Below, piece by piece: positions 7,475-14,994 of a DNA stretch of 64,000 bases. Origin of the DNA: CAZCBX01 sp964497185 (lineage in GTDB: Bacteria > Bdellovibrionota_G > JALEGL01 > JAGRMV01); the NCBI GenBank assembly GCA_964497185.1, contig CAZCBX010000003.1, positions 134,585 to 198,584 on the forward strand, read 5' to 3'. The position numbers and the translations under genes were made by a program. The notes beneath the pieces were generated by a model, which did not search any database, was not told where the DNA came from, and saw only the letters and a list, made by a program, of their open reading frames with translations. Each line of letters begins with the position of its first letter. Position 1 is the first letter of the stretch.

Positions 7475-9208
7475 TTAAGAAGGCAAACCTTCATCCAACG
7501 CTTGTTTGCACCAAGCCAAAAGCGCTTCAGGACTGAGCATGTGTTTGTCGTCCGACCAGCGGAGGCCTACTTCTACCTTGCCTTCATCCAAACCGCGGTC
7601 ACCCACTGTAATGGTGATGGGAATGCCAATCAGATCGGCGTCTTTGCGTTTCATGCCATATCCTGCATCGCGATCGTCCAACAACACATCCATGCCTGCT
7701 TTTTGTAAATTTTCATATATCTGCACCGCTGCTTTTTGCAAACGTTCGCTTTTCCATTTGATGGGCAGCACGGCCACGTCAAACGGCGCCAACTGCGGTG
7801 GAAAAATAATGCCGTCGTCATCGTGATTCTGCTCTATGGCCGCCGCCAGCGTGCGCCCCACCCCTATACCATAACATCCCATGATAAAAGGCTGCAATTT
7901 GCCATCGGGGTCTAAAAACTGAGCATTCATGGCTTGGCTGTATTTGGTGCCCAACTTAAAAATATGGCCCACTTCGATGCCGCGCTCTATGGTTAATGCT
8001 TGATCGGAATCCATGGCCTGGTCGCCATCCTGCACCAAGTGAAAATGCAAAACATGCTCCAGCTTAAAATCCTCTCCAGCTTTGGCGCCCACCCAATGAT
8101 AATCGGCCTCATTGGCGCCCAATGCATAATGCCGCCCCTCATGGACCAGGGTATCGTAATAAATGGTTTCAATGGCGGGGATTTTTTTCTGCAAATCAAT
8201 GGGCCCAAGGCTGCCAAACGGAATGTCCGTGATGCCCTGCACTTCTTTTTCGGTGGCTGCTATCACTGTTTCTGCCTTGAGCAAAGCGGGCAGCGCAAGT
8301 TCATTGACCTGGCGATCACCCGGCAAAACCAACGCGATCCATTGTTGATCGGCTTTGTACAATAATGTTTTGACGGTTTCTTTGGGGTGCAGTTCAAGCC
8401 GCTTGCACACATCTTCAATGGTTCTGGTTTGCGGCGTGTGCTTTTTTTCCAATGCGGTAAAAGTTTCTTTCGGCAGCTGAGAGACAAATTCACGGCTTTG
8501 GGCTTTTTCAACGTTGGCCGCGTAGTCCATGTTTTGAGAAAACACCACCGCATCCTCGCCAGACGACGCCATCACCATAAATTCTTCCGAAGCACTGCCG
8601 CCAATGTTTCCCGAATCGGCTTGAACACTTCTAAAACGCAAGCCACAGCGTTTAAAAATGGCATGGTATGCAGCGCGCATGGCTTGATAGGATTCATCCA
8701 GCCCTTGCTCCGTGGCATCGAAACTGTAGGCATCCTTCATGATAAACTCGCGGCCGCGCATCAAACCAAAGCGAGGACGAACCTCGTCACGAAATTTCAA
8801 TTGAATTTGATAAAAAGTTTGTGGCAATTCTTTGTATGAGCGGATTTCATCTCGAACCAGTTCGGTAATGACTTCTTCATGGGTGGGCCCCAAGCAAAAA
8901 TCGCGGCCGTGCCGATCCTGAAAGCGCAAAAGTTCCTTGCCATTGCTTTCCCATCGGCCTGTTTCTTTCCAAATGTCCGCGGGCTGCACGTAAGGCAGAG
9001 ACAATTCCTGGCCGCCGGCGCGGTTCATTTCATCTCGAATAATGGCCTCGACTTTTCGAAAACACCGAAGACCCAATGGCAGCACATCGTACACACCTGC
9101 CGCCAGCTGACGGATCATGCCCGCACGAAGCATCAGTCGATGACTGGCCACTTCCACGTGGGCAGGGTCATCCTTTTTGGTAGGAATTAAAATATGGGTT
9201 CGTTTCAT
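7475..9208 (-). CDS. proS: Prolyl-tRNA synthetase, bacterial type
   Basis: Class II aminoacyl-tRNA synthetase charging tRNA-Pro. 577 aa, the normal length of the bacterial form carrying an editing (INS) domain between motifs 2 and 3. Seen: MLRAGMIRQLAAGVYDVLPLG, motif 1/2 regions LSLPYVQPADIWKETGRW and FRDEVRPRFGLMRGREFIMK, the insertion region (about residues 225-390), then motif 3 within MGCYGIGVGRTLAAAIEQ and the C-terminal anticodon-binding domain. Followed after 3 bp by purB, so probably co-transcribed. Confidence 0.96.
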   Translation of the reverse strand: MKRTHILIPTKKDDPAHVEVASHRLMLRAGMIRQLAAGVYDVLPLGLRCFRKVEAIIRDEMNRAGGQELSLPYVQPADIWKETGRWESNGKELLRFQDRHGRDFCLGPTHEEVITELVRDEIRSYKELPQTFYQIQLKFRDEVRPRFGLMRGREFIMKDAYSFDATEQGLDESYQAMRAAYHAIFKRCGLRFRSVQADSGNIGGSASEEFMVMASSGEDAVVFSQNMDYAANVEKAQSREFVSQLPKETFTALEKKHTPQTRTIEDVCKRLELHPKETVKTLLYKADQQWIALVLPGDRQVNELALPALLKAETVIAATEKEVQGITDIPFGSLGPIDLQKKIPAIETIYYDTLVHEGRHYALGANEADYHWVGAKAGEDFKLEHVLHFHLVQDGDQAMDSDQALTIERGIEVGHIFKLGTKYSQAMNAQFLDPDGKLQPFIMGCYGIGVGRTLAAAIEQNHDDDGIIFPPQLAPFDVAVLPIKWKSERLQKAAVQIYENLQKAGMDVLLDDRDAGYGMKRKDADLIGIPITITVGDRGLDEGKVEVGLRWSDDKHMLSPEALLAWCKQALDEGLPS

Positions 9209-9261
9209 GAATTATCTGCCATCTTGGGTTGATTTGCCTGATGTCCATTTCGCCATCACCC

Positions 9262-9285
9262 TTCAATTTTTACTGTCAAATTGAA
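9262..9285. other. 8-bp inverted repeat in the proS / membrane-protein promoter region
   Basis: Perfect arms TTCAATTT (9262-9269) and AAATTGAA (9278-9285) separated by 8 bases, in the 135-bp divergent space between proS and the gene starting at 9344. It could be an operator; nothing ties it to a known regulator. Not followed by a T run, so not a terminator. Confidence 0.4.
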
Positions 9286-9343
9286 AGATCGACAAGCCCT
9301 AAAGCAAGCTTTCCTTCTCATTGTGTGGTACAAAAACAACAGT

Positions 9344-10681
9344 ATGAGATTTTGGTTCTTTAGCGCATGGATCTTGATGCCGTTATGGTCGTTTGGGGAT
9401 TCTTTACCTCAAGTTTCACAAAAAATCGACCAAGAGCTACAAAATCAATGGACACTTCGCCGACAAATACAATTATTAAACCCCGAAAACGACCCTCAAA
9501 CCCTAGAAAACATTGTCCAGTATCAATTGGAAAACAAAATTACAGGACTGCCTCTTTTTACCGAAGCTTTGCTGATGGAGCTCAATCCCGCTGAAGACAA
9601 TGCCACGCTTGAAAAAGACTATCGCTGGCGGTATGCGGTGCGTTTTTCGCCCAGCGAGCCCATGCCCCATGCCTTGCTGTGCCGTTGGCAAAGCTCACCC
9701 AATCAATGGAACAGCATTTTATCTCATTGTTTTAAAGCGTTGAGTTTGCGCTGGCAACAGCCTCATGGCAAGCTGTACCTCAAAGCGGTTCTGGATCACG
9801 CACTTTATATCACTCTTTTTATGGTTCTTGGCATGATGGTTGTGTCTTTCATGATTAAATACATCCCTTTTATTCTTCAATATTACAGCTCGCTTGTCGG
9901 GTGGCTCAGTCCTTTGGCCTTTGGGACTATATTGAGCATGGTGATGACCACCGCTGTCCTAACCTTTGGGTGGCTGGTCGGCTTGTGCATTTGGACTTTG
10001 CTCATCTGGCGTTTTATCCACCGACTCGAAAAATACCTTTGGGTTCTTTTGGAAATTAGCATCATCTTTTTCCCCGTCCTGTTTCATGCGCCCGCGCTGT
10101 TTATTGCCAAAACAGAGCTTTTGCCTTACAGCCATTACACCAGCCAAGCTTGGCTGCGCGCGTGGCAGGACCATTCACCGGTCTTGTATGAAAATGCTTT
10201 TCAGACACTTTTTGCCCAAACTTTTCACCAGCCCACCATTGAATATGTACAAATCATTGTGCTGGTCACCGTGGTGCTGCAATTCATCCTGGCTTCCACC
10301 ACCAAAATCAGCGACTATTACTTTGTTTATGAAAAAAAAGAGCGCTTTACCAAAAAAACGGTCATCAAAGAGCTGCGCCCCTATCAAAAACTATATTTTA
10401 AATACCTCCATGCTTTGCGCCGCCGCGAACGGTCAATTCGCACCTTGTACAATGTACTTCCCCACCATTTTTGGCTAGACCAAAACAAACCCTTGGTATC
10501 CCTGGTGGTTCTAACGGGTTGGGCATTTTGCCTTTCGTCCTTGTGGATTTGGTTTACATACATGGGGCCCGATGCTTTTCCGTGGGGTGTTATTTTTTTC
10601 ATTGGCTTGCTGGGCATATACATCAGCACATGGCGCATGCCCAAACCCGTAAAAGATCAGGATCTGTATGAAAAAAAATAA
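9344..10681 (+). CDS. Exported-then-polytopic membrane protein, unknown function
   Basis: 445 aa, not recognised. Seen: an N-terminal signal-like segment (residues 1-20), an outside domain of about 130 residues rich in Gln and Leu, then hydrophobic segments at roughly 150-175, 185-215, 225-250, 305-325 and two near the C-terminus (LVSLVVLTGWAFCLSSLWIW and GVIFFIGLLGIYIS). The start at 9344 is chosen because it begins the signal segment; a start at 9281 adds an unlikely leader. It overlaps the next gene by 14 bp and sits upstream of phoH-ybeY-lnt. In many bacteria a 7TM-HD phosphodiesterase occupies this neighbourhood, but no HD metal motif is visible here. Confidence 0.6.
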   Translation: MRFWFFSAWILMPLWSFGDSLPQVSQKIDQELQNQWTLRRQIQLLNPENDPQTLENIVQYQLENKITGLPLFTEALLMELNPAEDNATLEKDYRWRYAVRFSPSEPMPHALLCRWQSSPNQWNSILSHCFKALSLRWQQPHGKLYLKAVLDHALYITLFMVLGMMVVSFMIKYIPFILQYYSSLVGWLSPLAFGTILSMVMTTAVLTFGWLVGLCIWTLLIWRFIHRLEKYLWVLLEISIIFFPVLFHAPALFIAKTELLPYSHYTSQAWLRAWQDHSPVLYENAFQTLFAQTFHQPTIEYVQIIVLVTVVLQFILASTTKISDYYFVYEKKERFTKKTVIKELRPYQKLYFKYLHALRRRERSIRTLYNVLPHHFWLDQNKPLVSLVVLTGWAFCLSSLWIWFTYMGPDAFPWGVIFFIGLLGIYISTWRMPKPVKDQDLYEKK

Positions 10682-11057
10682 AAAAAGCAGCCATAAGAAT
10701 AGACGCGTAAACAATTATTTTGATCGTTGGCTTAAAAGAGCTTTTCCTTTTTTTGTGCTTCTGCTTTTTTTGGGCATCAATATGGCTGTGTTCATTTTTC
10801 AACCCTCTTCCTATTGGAATGCCAACAAAACCATTTCCACCTTGAGTCAAAGCGTGGATCGAAGCGTTTTGCCCATGGGCTTTGCAGAAATTTATAAGCG
10901 AAATGATGCGCTCGACATTCAACGTTATCTCATGATCCAAAAAACTTTTCGGGATGATTTGCCCACCGACCTCGAAGAACTTGCCCATTTGAAAAAAACC
11001 GAGAATTGGATTTACAAGCCTGGCTTCAATACATATGATTTGGAGTATAGGCCCTAG
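10668..11057 (+). CDS. Small single-pass membrane protein, unknown function
   Basis: 129 aa, not recognised. Very basic N-terminus (MKKNKKSSHKNRRVNN), one membrane segment at about residues 25-44 (FPFFVLLLFLGINMAVFIF), then a hydrophilic, probably periplasmic tail rich in charged residues. It overlaps the preceding membrane protein by 14 bp and precedes phoH by 3 bp, so the pair is likely translated together as part of the phoH operon. The positive-inside rule predicts the N-terminus in the cytoplasm. Confidence 0.6.
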   Translation: MKKNKKSSHKNRRVNNYFDRWLKRAFPFFVLLLFLGINMAVFIFQPSSYWNANKTISTLSQSVDRSVLPMGFAEIYKRNDALDIQRYLMIQKTFRDDLPTDLEELAHLKKTENWIYKPGFNTYDLEYRP

Positions 11058-11060
11058 TCC

Positions 11061-12008
11061 ATGAAAGTAGAACTTCAACTTGACCATATCGATACTTGCC
11101 GGATTCTGTTTGGGCAAAATGACAAACATCTGTCGTTAATCGAATCATTTTTTTCTGTGGACATCTTTGCGCGTGGCACCAACCTGCGCATTGAGGGCGA
11201 TAAAAAAGAATCAATGGCCGCCCGCTCTTTCATTTTGCAAATTTTTGAGCTGATCCAAAGTGGTTTTACCATGAAAACCAAAGACATCGAGACCGCCCTT
11301 CATCTGATCAAAGAAAAACCGCAGGCCAATCTCAAAGAATTCTTTCTTTCACCCGTGCCGGTGTCCAAAAAGGATGTGCGCATTGCTCCCAAAACACACC
11401 TCCAAAAACAATACACCGAGCTCATTGATGCCAAAGATGTCGTATTTGGCTACGGCCCGGCGGGTACAGGCAAAACCTACCTGGCCATGGCCATGGCTGT
11501 GGCTCACTGGAATGAAAAGCGTGTAAAGAGAATCATCCTCACCCGGCCGGCGGTTGAAGCGGGTGAAAAATTAGGCTTTTTACCCGGCGACCTGACCGAA
11601 AAAGTTAACCCCTACCTTCGCCCACTGTATGATGCATTGTACGACATGATGGACGTGGAAAAAGCCAACCGTTTGATCGAATCTGAAACCATTGAAGTTG
11701 CCCCATTGGCATTTATGCGCGGCCGCACACTCAACGATGCGTTTGTCATCTTAGACGAAGCACAAAACACCACCCGCGAACAAATGAAAATGTTTTTAAC
11801 GCGCTTGGGCGCCAATTCGAAAATGGTTATCAATGGCGACATCACGCAAATCGACTTGCCCCGCCATCAGCAGTCGGGTCTTCGAGAAGCCATCACCGTT
11901 TTGCAAGGCATTGAAGACATTGGGTTTGTAAAATTCACCGATGAAGATGTCGTTCGCCATTCATTGGTTCAAAAAATGATTCGTGCCTACGAGCACGCCA
12001 CGCCATAA
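11061..12008 (+). CDS. ybeZ: PhoH-family ATPase (YbeZ)
   Basis: Cytoplasmic NTPase of the PhoH family, 315 aa, linked to RNA metabolism and found next to ybeY in many bacteria. Seen: an N-terminal domain of about 100 residues, Walker A GPAGTGKT at residues 132-139, LTRPAVEAGEKLGFLPGD, Walker B FVILDEAQNTT, and the SF1-helicase-like motif VINGDITQIDLP. The next gene starts 5 bp downstream, as in the conserved ybeZ-ybeY pair. Confidence 0.93.
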   Translation: MKVELQLDHIDTCRILFGQNDKHLSLIESFFSVDIFARGTNLRIEGDKKESMAARSFILQIFELIQSGFTMKTKDIETALHLIKEKPQANLKEFFLSPVPVSKKDVRIAPKTHLQKQYTELIDAKDVVFGYGPAGTGKTYLAMAMAVAHWNEKRVKRIILTRPAVEAGEKLGFLPGDLTEKVNPYLRPLYDALYDMMDVEKANRLIESETIEVAPLAFMRGRTLNDAFVILDEAQNTTREQMKMFLTRLGANSKMVINGDITQIDLPRHQQSGLREAITVLQGIEDIGFVKFTDEDVVRHSLVQKMIRAYEHATP

Positions 12009-12013
12009 ATCTT

Positions 12014-12448
12014 ATGAACCGGGTGCGGGCGCAAGAACATACCGGTCGAGCCACTGCACGAGCCGATCGAACCGCTCGTATTTTAAAACGCAGTCTTTCT
12101 TTGCTCAACCTTGATCAACAAGAAGTTCACCTTACCTTTGTGCGCGACAAAGACATGATCGCTTTAAATCAAACTTACAGAGGCTTGGCCAAAACCACCG
12201 ATGTCCTCTCTTTTGAGCAGCATGTGCAAATGGGTGCATTTTACTTTTTGGGCGACATTGTTATTTCCACCGACCAAACCCAAAAACAAAACCAAAAACA
12301 AGCGCATCGTTTAAAAGATGAATATGCCATTTTGGCCATTCACGGGCTGCTGCACTTGCTTGGCCATGACCACGCCGAGCCCGATGAAAAAAAAGTGATG
12401 TTCGCTTTACAAGACCACCTTTACCGAAAGACCCGTCATGAACACTAA
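12014..12448 (+). CDS. ybeY: YbeY endoribonuclease / rRNA maturation factor
   Basis: Single-strand-specific metallo-endoribonuclease involved in 16S rRNA 3'-end maturation and ribosome quality control. 144 aa. Seen: TDVLSFE at residues 62-68 and the zinc signature His110-x3-His114-x5-His120 within HGLLHLLGHDH. Lies between ybeZ and lnt with an 11-bp overlap into lnt, matching the ybeZ-ybeY-lnt order of many Gram-negatives. Confidence 0.93.
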   Translation: MNRVRAQEHTGRATARADRTARILKRSLSLLNLDQQEVHLTFVRDKDMIALNQTYRGLAKTTDVLSFEQHVQMGAFYFLGDIVISTDQTQKQNQKQAHRLKDEYAILAIHGLLHLLGHDHAEPDEKKVMFALQDHLYRKTRHEH

Positions 12449-13979
12449 ACATTGGTTATGGACCTGTCTGGGCATCGCATTGGGATTGTGTTCTTATCCC
12501 ATGGCCTTTGGCGATTGGATTTCTCCGATCAACGGCTGGACCAGCGTCTGCATGGTGGGAACATACCTTTGTTTTTTTCAGTTGTTAAAACAAAGCAAGC
12601 GGCCCTTGCGGTTTGCATGGGCGTATTGGATGATCATCAACGTGGGGGTTTTGTATTGGATTGTCATATCCATGTATCGCCATGGCGGGCTTTCGTTGCC
12701 GCTATCGATCGGTGCGCTCTTAGGCTTAAGCGCGTTACGGGCTGGATTTTTCACTTTGGCGGTGTGGGCATGGCGTCGTTTTTCCACCCAAAAAAGTTTG
12801 ATCATCTTCGGCGCAACGGTTTTTACGTTATCGGACTGGCTTCTTCATTATTTTCCACTGGAGGGGTTTCCTTGGTACACGCCTGTGTATGGCCTGGCTT
12901 CCCAATTGTTCATGGTGCAAACTGCACAATGGTGGGGGGCACATGGCATCAATTGGATGTTTCACGCCTGGGTCTTGGCCTGCGTTCATGTGGGTTTTCT
13001 ACCCTTAGATATCTCCACGCGAAAAGTAAAAAAAGCAGCCGTCGGCATAGGGTCTTGCCTTCTGCTTTGGATCGGCGTGGGCGTGTTTCTTCAAAGCCAG
13101 TGGGTCCCCACAAAAGAGCCATCCCTGCGTGCTGGGGTGATTCAGGGTAACATCAAGCAAGCCATGAAATGGGATCGCGCTTCTAAAAGAGCCATTTTGG
13201 ACAAATACCAAGCCATGACACACCAACTCCAAGCCGCACAAACGCAACCCTTGGACCTTATCATTTGGCCCGAGGCCGCCTTGCCCAGTCGCATTCAATA
13301 CAATGATCAAACCATTGTTCAACTTGCCAACTTACAGTTGCAAAGCCCTTTGCTGGTGGGGACTGCTCGCAAAGCTGTCAAAGAGAATCAAACGGTGTTT
13401 TTTAACAGCGCGGTGGTGATGCAACCCGATTATCATCTGACATACGGCTACGACAAAATTCGACTGGTGCCGTTTGGAGAGTTTTTTCCCACCTTTGGCA
13501 TTGCCGCGCTTCAAAAATGGTTTTCAGGCATTGCCGGATCTTTTGCGCCCGGCACCACTTGGCCCGTGGCCACCATTGGCACCGAAAAACTGGGTGTCTC
13601 CATCTGTTACGAAATCTTATTTGGCGATCACCTGCGCCCTTTTTTTCAGCAAGGGGCCACTTTCATCGTCAACATTACCAACGATGCATGGTTTGAAAAA
13701 TCTTCTGGCCCCTATCAACATGCCCGCTTTCCCCAAGTGCGCAGCATTGAATACCGCAAGCCCATTATTCGTGTGGCCAATACTGGCATCACAGCATTGT
13801 ACAGGGCCGACGGAAGCATGCATCACGCCACCCAATTGTTCACCCCCAGTGCGCAAGTGTATAAAGTGGCACCCAACGATCACCGAACGTTGTATCAGAT
13901 GCTGCCCTGGCTGATCTACGTTTGGATGGTTGCAGCCCTGATGTTTTCTGTGTATGTGAAAAAGACAGACCCGTCATGA
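12438..13979 (+). CDS. lnt: Apolipoprotein N-acyltransferase
   Basis: Inner-membrane enzyme adding the third acyl chain to the N-terminal Cys of lipoproteins. 513 aa. Seen: five to six N-terminal membrane helices (residues 1-220), then the nitrilase-like periplasmic domain with catalytic triad Glu279 (IIWPEAALPS), Lys340 (DKIRLVPFGEFFP) and Cys390 (GVSICYEILF), and the QHARFPQVRSIEYRKPIIRV region. Its presence fits the several lipoproteins in this window. Overlaps ybeY by 11 bp and the next gene by 4 bp (ATGA). Confidence 0.94.
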   Translation: MNTKHWLWTCLGIALGLCSYPMAFGDWISPINGWTSVCMVGTYLCFFQLLKQSKRPLRFAWAYWMIINVGVLYWIVISMYRHGGLSLPLSIGALLGLSALRAGFFTLAVWAWRRFSTQKSLIIFGATVFTLSDWLLHYFPLEGFPWYTPVYGLASQLFMVQTAQWWGAHGINWMFHAWVLACVHVGFLPLDISTRKVKKAAVGIGSCLLLWIGVGVFLQSQWVPTKEPSLRAGVIQGNIKQAMKWDRASKRAILDKYQAMTHQLQAAQTQPLDLIIWPEAALPSRIQYNDQTIVQLANLQLQSPLLVGTARKAVKENQTVFFNSAVVMQPDYHLTYGYDKIRLVPFGEFFPTFGIAALQKWFSGIAGSFAPGTTWPVATIGTEKLGVSICYEILFGDHLRPFFQQGATFIVNITNDAWFEKSSGPYQHARFPQVRSIEYRKPIIRVANTGITALYRADGSMHHATQLFTPSAQVYKVAPNDHRTLYQMLPWLIYVWMVAALMFSVYVKKTDPS

Positions 13980-14944
13980 CCGAAACCACCAATCAACGTC
14001 CTACTGTTCCCTATGGCCGATGGGCCATCGTGCTATTGTTGTGCACGCTGGGCGGGTGGGCTTTTTATCACTATGTCCCCATCTCTTGGCATGCTCGGCT
14101 TACGTGGGCGATCGATACCCCCGTGCAAAATGGCTCGCCCTCAAGAGACTGGGTGCCCACATGGAAAAATGCGGTGGAAAAACAACCTTTTTTTTCTGGC
14201 CTTCAGCAGCAGCAGTGTTCCGTGAGTGCTTTTCAAGACGAAGTGCTCTGTGAATTCAAGGTATACCAATACAAAACATTAAAGAACGCATTGGCCTACG
14301 CCCAAGATGTTTTTCCTTGGCAACATGGCTGGCACACCAAAGAGGAAAACCGACAAGCCATCCAATATCAGCAAGAAAAACTCTCTTCCCTGGTGAACAT
14401 TCGCACCAGCAACCAAGAAGAAATCAAAGCCCTCGAAAAAGAAATTGGCCCGCTCAAAGCCACCGTGGAAAAGTGGGTGCAAGAGCGAGACTTGTATGAG
14501 AAAAACAAAAATCTACGCCAGCAACAGCTTGATCTATTCAGACAACTCATTCCCACCATGGATGCCACTTCCGACCTCCGCAAATTGTACATTCAGCAGG
14601 AAAAAGAGAGTCAGGCGCGCATAGGAGAGATGAACCGAGAAATTTCACGTTTGGACCAAAAACTGGAAACCAGAGCCCAACCCTGGCTCACCAAACTACA
14701 GCTTCAAGAAGAAAATGCCCGGTACGCCATGCAGATGACCCAGCATGAAAACAAAATAGACCTACTGCGCCGCGCGCAAAGCCAAACCATCGAAGACCAC
14801 ATCCCCGATCCCATGGCCGAAACATGGCTTTGGCAGAAAACGGACGTACGCGCCCAGCACACCCCCGGTGTATTCTTTGCCGCCTGGATCAGCCTGTTTC
14901 TCTTATTCACCCATATTTTCTTGCGTCAGAGACGTCAGTTTTAA
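13976..14944 (+). CDS. TM-coiled coil-TM protein, unknown function
   Basis: 322 aa. The start ATG overlaps the lnt stop as ATGA. Seen: a membrane segment at about residues 14-32, a periplasmic region with two Cys (CSVSAFQDEVLCEF), about 150 residues of strongly helical, Glu/Gln/Lys-rich coiled coil, and a C-terminal membrane segment (FFAAWISLFLLFTHIFL) ending in RQRRQF. Two membrane anchors around a long periplasmic coiled coil resembles polysaccharide co-polymerases (Wzz) in topology, but no Wzz motif is visible. Tight coupling to lnt is the only functional hint. Confidence 0.6.
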   Translation: MTETTNQRPTVPYGRWAIVLLLCTLGGWAFYHYVPISWHARLTWAIDTPVQNGSPSRDWVPTWKNAVEKQPFFSGLQQQQCSVSAFQDEVLCEFKVYQYKTLKNALAYAQDVFPWQHGWHTKEENRQAIQYQQEKLSSLVNIRTSNQEEIKALEKEIGPLKATVEKWVQERDLYEKNKNLRQQQLDLFRQLIPTMDATSDLRKLYIQQEKESQARIGEMNREISRLDQKLETRAQPWLTKLQLQEENARYAMQMTQHENKIDLLRRAQSQTIEDHIPDPMAETWLWQKTDVRAQHTPGVFFAAWISLFLLFTHIFLRQRRQF

Positions 14945-14994
14945 GTCTGCTTAGCCGGCTTGCTTTTTATGTATGAATTGTTTATGTGAAATGA

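Noticed and set aside
10623..11129. 168-codon antisense frame opposite the small membrane protein and phoH start
   Set aside because: Low-complexity mirror of the plus-strand genes, no signal for expression.
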